Source: Welwitschia mirabilis (taxonomy: Eukaryota > Gnetophyta > Gnetopsida > Welwitschiales). Taken from it: a stretch of DNA of 54,570 nucleotides. The stretch is from positions 252,380,088 to 252,434,657 of the forward strand of contig JBOZIK010000001.1 of the NCBI GenBank assembly GCA_051453625.1, in the 5' to 3' direction. This document shows positions 44,711 to 54,441 of the stretch, piece by piece (position 1 is the first letter of the stretch; each line of letters opens with the position of its first letter). Below the pieces are notes generated by a model, which saw nothing but the letters and a program-made list of their open reading frames with translations, made no database searches and was not told the DNA's origin. The position numbers and the translations under genes are program-made.

Positions 44711-47185
44711 TATGAAAAATCTTTTGATGCAATCTTGAACATGGTAGAAGCATTTTTTTTAGAGGTTTCTTGCAATTAGAAGGGCTTTTATTCTATCATT
44801 GTATGAATTATTTCTTTGCTTATTTCTTTGGTAAATGTTATGATATCATTTAATTATTTCTTAAACTTGACTTATGTGTTACTTTATGAAGTTTCCAAAA
44901 CTAGTATTTGTACTTGGGTATTTTATAGTGACAAGATTGAATTTACCCAGTCTTGAGACATTTTCAGATCTATGAACTTTATTTAAAAGAATATTCCTTA
45001 GTTTTTATACTTTTTTGCTTAATGGTATGAGGTCTTTGATTATTTAGAAGTGTTTATTTCTATCTTTCATATCATTTATTTACCTTTGTTTTTTTAAGTG
45101 TATGATTATGTGGGAATCATTTGCAAAAAAACAATGATAATAATGACCATGATCTATTGTATTTATGCTTAAAAAATACATGTTCACAATGATGTACTAT
45201 TATACCAAGGTAAATATTTTTAAAATGTGAATAAGTAAGATAAATAATGATGTCCTATCATGTATTTTTTAAGTGAGTCCTATCATGTATTTATGCTATG
45301 ATCTATAGCACATAAATATAATGAAACATTGTCAACTAACCATAGTTGACCAGGATTCATGAGTCCTTACTTCTTTAACTATGGTTGCACTCACCTCATC
45401 ATGAAAAATTATAATAAACTTTGAGTTTATGAGATCAGTGGTGTTCCTGATATCATCAAAAGCATTACTTATTTCCTAAACTCTTAGTATTCCTATATGA
45501 TTATTTTACTTTTGAGGATTTAGGTGTGTTTTAGGGTGTAAGCAAGTGAGTTTAGTTCTGAACAACTTTTAATCTTATCATTCATTATTCTATGCACTTT
45601 ATTTTTTTGGTATGATCATAATTATTGCCTTTTGATTAGAACATTATGAAGTTAATATATTTTTTTCATACATTTTTACTCAGGTAGCTTTATGAAGTCT
45701 TCCATGAAGGTTTACTAAGTTAGAATTTATGGTAAGTAAGTAATCTTCTTCATGTTCCTTGTGTCCATTTTTGTTTTATTTTTTTTTGAGTTTTTTAGTT
45801 TGTTGATTCAAAATCATTTTTGAATTTTCTCATCTTCACATAGGATCCTACATTTAGTAGTTTTTTTATTGTTAATTCATGAGATATTATTTTCTTTTAG
45901 CATTAAAATTAAATAAAAAATCTTTTATGCTTCATAACTTTTATGAGATTTCTTGTATTCTTTGGTGTTCTATATCTTGTCTTGTTTATTTTTCTAGTTC
46001 AAGCACATTTATTTAGTTTTCTTATTAGGTTTCAACTTAGTTAGTATATTTTCTTCAGCCTTATTTTTTATTCATTTTGAGTTTTTTGCATCATTATGAT
46101 TTGTCATGCTTTTTATCATTCCTTATTTTTTCAAGCTTTTTAATAAATTTTAATACCTTCATGATAATATCTAATCCTATCTTTCTTGGTTGACATTTTT
46201 ATTTTTACAAATTTTTTTCAAGTCCCATCATTCATCTAGTCATTCATATGACACAGACAGATGATAGTTTAATTTTTTCTAAGAGTCATTTTAGGGCTCT
46301 CTTCCAGATGACATAACTAGATGATAGTGTAATAAAATCATGATCTAAATCCTCTTTCCTCATTTTTTTTCCCTTTATTTTTCCATTATTTCCATCGATT
46401 CCTTTGAGAGATAATAGTTTTCGTAGTTCTTATCAATAGGCTAGATCTTGATCCTATATAATTTGCTCATAGATTCTTTAGATTTTTATGATTTTTTCAA
46501 AATGAGGTATGTTTTTCTCTTCCTCATCTTTTTCAATTTTTTCTTTCATTTCTTAGTTTTTTAACATATGGTTTTCATGTATATTGATCAGTTTTTTGCA
46601 CTTTTTAATTAGAAACTTATGGATCTAATTTTCACCACTTATTTTGAAAGATATAATTGATTATGCATTTTACGAGATAAAGTTTAGGTTTTTAACCTTT
46701 CACACTCAATTTCTTGCAAACCATGAGTTAAAACATAGTGGTTCTTTAGGGAAAATTGATTAGTTTGACATATTATACATTTCTACTAGATTAGATTTTT
46801 CATTTGAGCACTTTAAATTTTTACCTTATGTAGGGCCCACTTTAAAAAATAGTTTTTATACTCTTCATGCATTTCTAAATTTTCTTCACATGATTAGGTA
46901 ATTTAGGATATATTGACACTTTTAGTGTAGGGTAGAATGTATTTTCATAATTTTTTTACATTTTTTATTGATTTTTAGTGTTATTTTGAGCATCCATGTG
47001 ATGTATTTAGCTATTTCCATTAGATCTTACATAACTTTTGCATATTTTTGACTAAGTAGGCCCTATACGCATAAAGATAGATAGTCTGAGACTAGCATCG
47101 AGGTTGTAGAATAGGATATGAGTCCATTAGTATTACTATAGGTAGAGCGTGTAGAGCCTATGCATCTCCCACCTTGACACAGATG
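44711..47185 (+). other. 3' non-coding region of the long element
   Basis: T-rich with no clear ORF. About 44870-45120 parallels 39235-39510 of the non-autonomous element. Two dyad motifs lie at 46224-46328. Near 47060-47170 a frame with several TAG codons leads into the third ORF. Confidence 0.55.
46224..46328. repeat. Dyad motifs in the 3' region of the long element
   Basis: 46224-46267 (CCCATCATTCATCTAG, CATTCATATGACA, CAGATGATAG) and a shorter worn copy at 46301-46328 (CCAGATGACAT, CTAGATGATAG). Confidence 0.6.
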
Positions 47186-48140
47186 GCGATTACAATTCAG
47201 ACTACCATTATCTATGTTGAGTAATACTTCAAAGATTTAATGAGCTTTCTAGAGCATGAGGTTGATTAGAGGCTTACTAATTTATAGCTCTACTAGGTTT
47301 TGGATGCACATGAGATGTATTGCATTTTAGAGACTAGGGAGTTCTATGACATCATGCATATGGAGTGGCAAATTGATTCTTATGATTACCTATTTGATAT
47401 GACTATAGTTTCATTACAAGACTATGAGATAAGAGTACTTCTAAATCACATTGCATTTGTAATAGATCTAAATGGTATTAAAAGTCTACATACATATTCT
47501 ACTGGTGAGACAGAGAAGCACCATACATATAATGTAGCATTAAATATTCTAGTAGACTTGACACTAGATAGTTAGGATATTCTTATGACATAATCGACCT
47601 CAGACTATAGAGTTTTACACAGAGGATTAATTCATAATATCAATCATATTTTCATGATAGTTATGCCATGATAGTACATATTCAGATATTGGCAACACTT
47701 AGGTAGGGAGAGCAGATGGACTAGCCTAATTTGATATGGAGAAGAATCATGTTTATGGTTGAGGCATAATAGCTATAGATTCTAGGATAATCATGCCTCC
47801 TATCAACCATGTTTCAATGATTTAAAATACCAGAGCATATGTATGAGTAGTACCTCACTTACATCTAGACTTCAACTCATTATTTACAGAACATGGGTAT
47901 ACAGATATGATGAAAGGTAGAAAGACCTCAAGTTCAGAGATCTACTATTGAAGCATTATTAGAGTAGATCCAGATCCTCCTGGTAGAGATCACTAAGACC
48001 ATTAGGGATTTTGTTAATACAAGTATTTCAATGCTTAATCAAAGAATCCAGACACTTGAGTAGAGGATCTAGATGATTAAGAGGAGAGTGTAGCATTCTA
48101 AGAAGTAGTTGGTCGATGTACATTAGTATTCCATATTCAT
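47186..48140 (+). pseudogene. Decayed third ORF downstream of integrase
   Basis: A 91-codon ORF (47300-47575) lies in a longer frame from about 47186, interrupted mainly by TAG where CAG would fit. It contains DAHEMYCILETREFYDIMHM and SYDYLFDMTIVSLQDYEIRV. Athila elements carry an extra ORF between integrase and the 3' LTR (often called env-like), and position and size fit that, but I cannot show membrane segments or name a domain. At 47941-48095 a frame with ITKTIRDFVNTSISML and NQRIQTLE looks like a coiled coil. This is an element accessory protein of unknown role. Confidence 0.5.
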
Positions 48141-48609
48141 CGAGCAGTGTGATAATGGACCTTCTAAAGGTAGTCCATGCATAGGGAGATGAGATAATTC
48201 ACTTCATCTCTACATCACTAGATCTATGTTTTCCTATGGACCATGAGCATCCTCCTACTTCTCCTCTTGCGCCTAGCTTACTACCCATCTGAGTTTATTA
48301 TGAGGTATCAAGGGGAATGATTTATGTTATATTTTGTATCTTACCCTCTATATATTTTGTATTTAAAACTCATGCTTACTATACATGCATCTTATTTTGA
48401 GTTTTAGCATGGTGTACATTTCATTGATTTTTATGCTTATCTTTATTATTTTTACATTTTATAATAAGGATTGGTTATATTTCCCATCATCATTTTACTT
48501 ATTAATTATACATTTTAGTGGAGGCTATTAATTATTAGTGTATTTATTAATTATCTATCTAAAAGTTTTTATTGCAAGTTTCTATTTTTTAAGAAAAATT
48601 TTTAAATAT

Positions 48610-48656
48610 GTCATCTCTCATATCATTCAGATAACAATCCAAATGATGATATGACT
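48610..48656. repeat. Dyad motif before the 3' LTR of the long element
   Basis: GTCATCTCTCATATCATTCA followed by GATAACAATCCAAATGATGA, then TATGAC; half-sites recognisable, inner spacing expanded. Confidence 0.5.
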
Positions 48657-48826
48657 AGTATCTTAAATAGGTAAAATGCTTAGTTTTATATTTTTAACAA
48701 TTTAATCTATATCTTTAATATTTTTAAGTTTTTTAAAAGATAATTTTTAAATAACCTAGTTGTTTTTATTATTGAACAAGCTGGTTGGTAATCATGGTTA
48801 ACCACCTAGTTTTATTAGGGATTGAT

Positions 48827-48845
48827 AAGGCTAAGTGGAGGGCTA
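48827..48845 (+). promoter_or_regulatory. Polypurine tract of the long element
   Basis: AAGGCTAAGTGGAGGGCTA directly precedes TGTTGCACTACC of LTR 6. It marks LTR 6 as the 3' LTR. Confidence 0.75.
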
Positions 48846-50065
48846 TGTTGCACTACCAACTTGTATTTATTTGATAGGATATTTTGAATAGTTTTATAGT
48901 ATATTAGATAGGTTTACATTGGATTTATATGATAATGGAGAGTTAAGACAAGAGATATAAACACATGCAATTTTCATTACATTTTATAGAATTTAAGTAG
49001 TTTACAATATTTTCTATTTGAAACAAACTTCTTGCAAACATTAAGGCTAATGAAATCCTTAAAGAATAGCCTATTATCTACCTCATTGTCTAGAAAACTA
49101 TATAGATGATAGACCATTTACCCAAAAATAATGCTGATTAGAACTAATTTGCAGATGATATGGAATTCTTATGAAGTGGCATGACATCTGAAATAACGCT
49201 TCACCAAACTTCATCTAACTATAGCCATTTTCTTTATGTTTATTGCATACTTATTAAGATTTTCCCTACATCTATTAGTTTTGTTTATTTATAAGTCTAT
49301 TTTTATTAATAGGTATTGACTCTACCTTTGATTCCTACTTGTCTTTATTTATACTAGAAATTCTTGTGATAGGAGATCGAAGGCTTGGATATCCATCCAT
49401 TATAGTTACAGAGAAACATCTTCCTTGGTGTTGGGCTATGCATTCTTCATTGAGTTCCTATTACTTTGTAACATGGTTTTTGTTTTGAATCTAATTTGAA
49501 AAAATATTTTCTATTTTCATATGATTATTATATGCATATCCCTTATAGTTTATATTATTTTTAATTCCATGATAGCTTCTTTAGTGGTATAGATTATGAG
49601 GGCAACCTTTGTTAAGGTTGAGCATTATTATTTTAGGTGCATTCCTTTTTCTTTTTTAGATTAACTTTACATAGTTTTCTATTCTGTTTGATGTACCTAA
49701 TATCTTAGCTTGTTCTCAATCTGATGCAACATTTCTTGATTAATCTAGATTATACAGGGTCGATCTCTATGACAGGTTTATCTAGTAATCGGAAGGAAGT
49801 TTCACTTATTTTAAATTTCCTTCATTTGCATAATTATGTTACATTGTCATTTTTTGTATTATTATTTATTTTTACTATTAAAATATATAAGTGTTTCATC
49901 TTTGAAATTAATTCTCACTCTTCTCACCTATGCCTTCAATGACAATACAACATTTGAATCACTCCCATCTATATTAGTATGTTGTGTTGTGCAAAATATA
50001 TATTTATTTGTGAATAATAAAATCTTCTTAAGAGTGTAACATTTGCACAAATACACACCACAATA
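48846..50065 (+). repeat. LTR 6, 3' LTR of the long element
   Basis: Starts TGTTGCACTACCAACTTG and ends CACCACAATA (CAACA worn to CAATA). Length is 1220 bases, colinear with LTR 4. It is followed by the ATCTT duplication instead of a primer site, as expected for a 3' LTR. Small ORFs inside (49724-49942, 49836-50039) are incidental. Confidence 0.85.
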
Positions 50066-50070
50066 ATCTT
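50066..50070. repeat. Target-site duplication ATCTT of the long nested element (right)
   Basis: Matches 31310-31314. Confidence 0.85.
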
Positions 50071-50480
50071 TTTTAACTTCAAATGGTTTCTTAACTAATG
50101 TATCTGCTAGTTCCACGATAATCTAAGTAGGCTTTATTCTAACTTTTAAACTGAGTCTATTTCAAATGTGTAATCACATAAGGTTGATACTCACTTCAAT
50201 GTCAATTAAAGCACTTTTTAGTCTTTTATTTCCCTCTGATGTAACACTAATTATTTCTTCCTTTGGATCCTTAAATTTTGGAGATTATTGTAATACTAAG
50301 TTTATGAGGGATTGTGATAAGAAGAATTTGCTAGAAATAATTCATTTTTTAATTATTAAATCTTTCTATAAATTAAAGTATTTTTTATTTTCTTGTAGAA
50401 GTTTCTAGAATGGTACATTTATACTCATCCTTTTCATTAAGGTTTTAAGATTTTCATTTAACATTAGATTAGTATTAAGC
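50071..50480 (-). pseudogene. Inverted protease N-terminal part (continues 30561-31309)
   Basis: The minus strand near 50071-50115 reads VELADTLVKKPFEVKK, matching LELDDTSVKKSLGVIKD at 27346. Higher up, the frame gives worn KRLKSALIDIEVSINLMxLH-like sequence (protease active-site region, about 50165-50230), so the DxGAS box is damaged. With the long element set aside, its frame runs on in phase into the part at 31309. Confidence 0.72.
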
Positions 50481-52032
50481 CTATCAAGCTATGGGGTAGC
50501 TGGTTTCTTTTCTATTTCTTGAGAAAAAAATTTCTTTTTACTTCTATCATGAGAAGGGAAGTTATGATTTTCTAATATTTTGATGTCCTCTTCTTATTCT
50601 TCTTCTTCATATCTAGTGTTGCTTTGGGAGTTTGATGCTTCATAAGGAGGAGGGTTTTCTTCATTTCTACTTCATGTTAAAACTTTATAATCTTTCTTCA
50701 CTTCATTGGGGATTCAATAGAGTTTATATTACTAATGATCCTTATGGTCTTTAGGTTATTAACATGGTTTATTAAAGGACATTTACTAAGTTATTAATGT
50801 TAAAGTTTATCTTTTCTTATGATTTCTTAAGTTCATATATAGAATTTTAAAGTGAATTATTTCTATGTTAAAAGTTTGAGGAACTTGTTTAAAATTTTGA
50901 ATTTTCAAATTGATTTTTAAAAGGTTGAAGATCGGTTTAAAAATTTTTAAATTTTTTGTCAAAGGTTTAAAAATTAAATTATGCATACATCCTACATTAT
51001 AATTGGTTTTTTTATCTAATTTGGTGTTGGTTTTTGAGGTTCAAAAATATTTGATTGAAAGCACAAGCTTCTTCATTTATTCTTTTCTTTCACATAAGTC
51101 ACATGTTGGAAAAACACTCTTTCTAGTTGTTGATTTTGCATCTAGAATTATTTTAACATATTTCTTTAAAGTTGTTATAAAATCTTTAATCAAATTTATG
51201 GGTTCAGTTTATGTTTTATCTAGCTTATAGTGTAGTTATCTATTGATATCAGTTTTGGCCAAATTTGAATCACCTCAAAAAGTTATTCTAATGATTTTCA
51301 AGCATTTTTTAGGATGAGGTTCATTATGTTTCCATCACAAGAAAAGTTTCTAAGTTATTTGTTTGGCTAGTTAGTCCACTATAAAATTAATCTAAGCTCT
51401 TCTCAGTTGAAAGCATCTACTGGATTAGATTGAACTGTGATAAAAAAACATTTGTATGTGGAAACATAATCCTTATTTGGTTGTTGTTAGAAATTATTTA
51501 CTTCTTTCTTTCTCTTTCTATGATTTCTTCACTCATAATTCTCTTAATTAAAGCTTCCTAGACTTGATTCTAAGTCCTTAGACTCTTACGAGATACAATT
51601 CTTATCCAAAGTTTACCTTTTCTTTTAATCTAATAGAAAAAATGACTATATAGTATGATCACTAATTTTTTTCTTTTTATTTTTAGAGGTAAGAACTAAT
51701 TGTTCAATGTCAGCAATGTATTAGAGAGGATTCTCATCATTCTTACCACTAAAGTTGGGATAAGAATTTAATTTTTTTAATTTAATATCATCTCCTGAGG
51801 GTAAATCAAAAGGATTTTGTATCTCATATTTTATATTAGATATTAGTTCTTTAAGGATAAGATTTACATCATGATAAGGAATTGAAGATCCTATGACATA
51901 TTTTTGTTTTTGCATAATGTTCGACATTTTAAGACTATCTTCTTCTAAATTATTTTCTAAAAACTTTTCTTTTATAAAATTAGATTCTAAAAAAATAAAT
52001 TGAGAAAGGATATTATATGCATCTAGGGACTA
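50481..52032 (-). pseudogene. Inverted gag remnant of the split element
   Basis: The minus strand has an acidic linker (stretches of Asp and Glu codons near 50590-50640) and Asn/Gln-rich nucleocapsid-side sequence around 50880-51000. Gag core blocks lie between 51200 and 51700. A 68-codon N-terminal ORF (51721-51927) reads HDVNLILKELISNIKYEIQN and FDLPSGDDIKLKKLNSYPNF, matching gag at 33360-33480. The copy is truncated just upstream of the gag start by LTR 7. Confidence 0.75.
52020..52032 (+). promoter_or_regulatory. Polypurine-tract-like sequence before LTR 7
   Basis: CATCTAGGGACTA directly precedes TGTACTATT and shares the GG..CTA/TG form with the junction at 48845. Weak on its own. Confidence 0.3.
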
Positions 52033-53295
52033 TGTACTATTATGATGCTATTTGAAAAAATTTAATAGTGTATTTCGAGTAGTTTTGTAGGACATTGATA
52101 TAGGTTTATATGTAATTTTAATGATTCCAAAGAACTAGTAGGATGATTAGTGAAACATGTGATTATTAGCACATTTGGAGGAATTGCAATCTTATTTTGA
52201 TACTTCCTAATTTGAAGGAATGATTTATCATGTAGAACACTGATTTTTCTTTGAGATAGAAGATGAAGAAACCTATCGTCCCATTTGTCATTCCCAAGAC
52301 AGACAGGATGATAGTACTGCTAACATGGATAGAGTCTATGAAGTTAACTATGGAGCCTAAATCTGATGAAATACTTTTTGATGTGAAGTAACATCTCCAT
52401 GGTTATCATTATGATAGTTAAAATAACAACTATTTTCTATAGATGAAAAGAATTATATTTGTAAGGAACTCATCTGACCCATATGAGTTGCTAGGATTTC
52501 TTCTCTAATTTTTAGGGTTTATATTCTAGAAATTCAATGTAAAAATATAAACACGCTTCCTTTTCTTTACTTTCTTTTTCATCTTTTGTATATAATATTC
52601 TTATGATAGAAGATTGAAGGAAAACAAATCCATCTAGTAGCTATAGAGAGAAGTTTACTTTGGTGTTGAGCTGAGTGTCCTCCACTGAGGTGTTACTACT
52701 TTATTGTAAGTGGATGTAAACTTTTTATGATTAATTCAATTACTCTTTTCACTATAATTATGTTTATGTTTCTTATGATTTAAGTTTATTATAGTTTTAT
52801 GATAGATCTATAATTTATTTAGATTATAAGGGAAAATTTTGTCAAGGTTGATCTCATTAGTGTATATTTGTATTACTATTTTATTTCAATTCTATATTAC
52901 ATTATCCATATTCTATTTAGTAGCTCTTATAATTTATGTTAGCTAAGAACAAGAAATAGAACTCTTTCTAGTTGATCTAAGTTATACAGAAATATTTTTG
53001 TGATAGGAAGATTAGAGTCCAAATATAATCCATCTCATTTTCATTTTCATCCCTTGGATTTCACCTTCATTCATCATTGCATTGTATTTTCATATCTGTT
53101 TATTTTTATTTACTAAAATAGAAAAGATCAGAAATACTTTTAGAAATCAATTCTTTAACTTCTAGCCTAGTGCCTTTAATGGATTAAAACATTTAAACTA
53201 ACTCTCATCTATATTAGTATGTGTTTTTCTATAAATATTATGATTTACAAGTTTGCTTAAAGGACTTACGGATTACATAAATTTACGCCATAACA
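52033..53295 (+). repeat. LTR 7
   Basis: Starts TGTACTATTATGATGC and ends GCCATAACA before a primer site. Length is 1263 bases. Shared family blocks include the GTAGTTTTGTAGGACATTGA start region, a dyad motif, a TTCTTATGATAGAAGATTGA block and the terminal region. It is the most divergent of the seven LTRs. Confidence 0.75.
52273..52314. repeat. Dyad motif in LTR 7
   Basis: CTATCGTCCC, then TTGTCATTCCCAAGACAGA, then CAGGATGATAG; outer arms pair well. Confidence 0.7.
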
Positions 53296-53298
53296 TTT

Positions 53299-53320
53299 TA
53301 ACACCGTTGCTGAGAAAGGC
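53299..53320 (+). promoter_or_regulatory. Primer-binding site of LTR 7 element
   Basis: TTAACACCGTTGCTGAGAAA begins three bases after the LTR. It keeps the CACCGTTGC core of the tRNA-Asp-type site TGGCGCCGTTGCCGGGGA, the clearest in the window. Confidence 0.78.
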
Positions 53321-54020
53321 CACAAGGAGCTATAGGATTGTCATTATCTAGATAAGTACCTCAAATTTTTATTTAGGTTATTTATTTTAAATAGTATTGT
53401 ATTTTTAGCATAACTTAAGTAGATTTATTTTCCATAATTTTTATTTTTTATAGCTTTAGGAAAATCTATCATCCTCTTTGTCATCTTGATGACATTGGGA
53501 ATAATGGTCCTTAATTTTTGAATTTATTGTCTTTTTCACAAATTATCTTTCTATTTATTGATCAGTAGTAAAATACTATAATCTTCACTATTGTCTCCAT
53601 GACATACAAGACAATAGTTTTATTTTTTTTATTTCATGTAATTTTTGTCTAAGTCCAGTTTTTTGTACTATGATCATTATCTTCCTTATTGTTCAAATGA
53701 CCAAGTGGATGATAGTCTATTATTTTTTATTTTAGTTTTTATTTGCTATCTATGCATGTAGTTACATGATGAATTCCATTAGAAACACAAAATATTAGAG
53801 AGAATAAAACCTAATTGAAGAAAACATTAAATAAGGATTATTGAACTATGAGCAAAATTCAGGTACACACACCCTAGGTATGTAAATTATAAGAATTGAA
53901 GAAGAAGATTTTTCTACTTTTGTTATTTTAAAATCAGGTCTTCCAAAAGAAAATTGTAGCATAAAGTTATATCATGTTATTTCTTCTTCAAATATTTTAA
54001 AATTGTCATAAAAATAAAAG
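53321..54020 (+). other. Leader of LTR 7 element
   Basis: About 0.7 kb T-rich leader with three dyad motifs, ending in a CACACACCCTAGGTATGTAA block similar to the other pre-gag leader ends. Confidence 0.62.
53465..53718. repeat. Array of three dyad motifs in the LTR 7 leader
   Basis: Copies at 53465-53507 (CTATCATCC, inner GTCATCTTGATGAC), 53587-53617 (ATTGTCTCCATGACA, AGACAATAG) and 53670-53718 (worn, ending GTGGATGATAGTC). Spacing is about 122 and 83 bases. Confidence 0.72.
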
Positions 54021-54441
54021 TAAGTTACTTCATCTAACATTCCAATCATAATAAGAACTTCTACTTCAAATGAAAATGTTACTTATAGAGATTTAATTGT
54101 TAATAGGAAATGTAAAATCTTAAATCCCTTTGATTAAACCCTTACTGATGATGTAGAGTTAAAAAATTTGAGTTCCTATCCAACATTTAACCTGAGGAAG
54201 ACCCTTTCCAACATCTAGCTGTCATTGAATAACTTGTTCTTATGTTAGAAAATGGAAAGAAACATATTAGTAATCATACTTAAATGATTATTTTTTAGTC
54301 ATACTTAGAGAAAGGGGAAAAAATTATCTTAAAACCATGCCATATAAGAGTCTTAAATCTTGAAGTTAAGTGCAATAAGTATTTATTAAAAGATTTTTGG
54401 GTGAAAGTTCCATAAGAAAAAGAAGGAAAAAAGTGATCAAC
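54021..54441 (+). pseudogene. Gag 5' remnant of LTR 7 element, cut by an insertion
   Basis: Reads as worn gag N-terminus: VTYRDLIVNRKCKILNPFD near 54090-54140, then DDVELKNLSSYPTF and AVIE.LVLMLENGKKHISNHT-like blocks, and RKRRKKVIN near 54415-54440. It matches 33360-33700. It ends where a TGTCATGTCC sequence begins. Confidence 0.7.

Larger units (their letters stand above)
48141..48845 (+). other. 3' untranslated region before the 3' LTR of the long element
   Basis: No ORF. Contains one dyad motif (48610-48656) and ends in the polypurine tract. Confidence 0.55.
31315..50065 (+). mobile_element. Long nested Athila-family element, 18.75 kb, with inner insertion
   Basis: Bounded by LTR 4 and LTR 6, both starting with forms of TGTTGCACTACCAAC, and flanked by ATCTT. 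Plus-strand order: 5' LTR, primer site, leader with three dyad motifs, gag, an interruption (34565-39693), gag again, protease, RT, RNase H, integrase, a 3' region with a decayed third ORF, polypurine tract, 3' LTR. Without the interruption it is about 13.6 kb, similar to large Athila elements. Gag appears twice (33342-34564 and 39694-40990), so the middle is either a complex nest or an assembly error at the 100-N gap. All ORFs are decayed. Confidence 0.75.

Noticed and set aside
49724-50116. Small ORFs in LTR 6
   Set aside because: They lie inside an LTR, on both strands, and one merely runs from LTR into the inverted protease frame.
22455-53718. CRISPR-like array or satellite as explanation for the recurring palindromes
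   Set aside because: Copies are degenerate and sit at fixed positions in separate LTRs, leaders and 3' regions of a eukaryotic retrotransposon; spacers are not of constant length and no cas gene is present.
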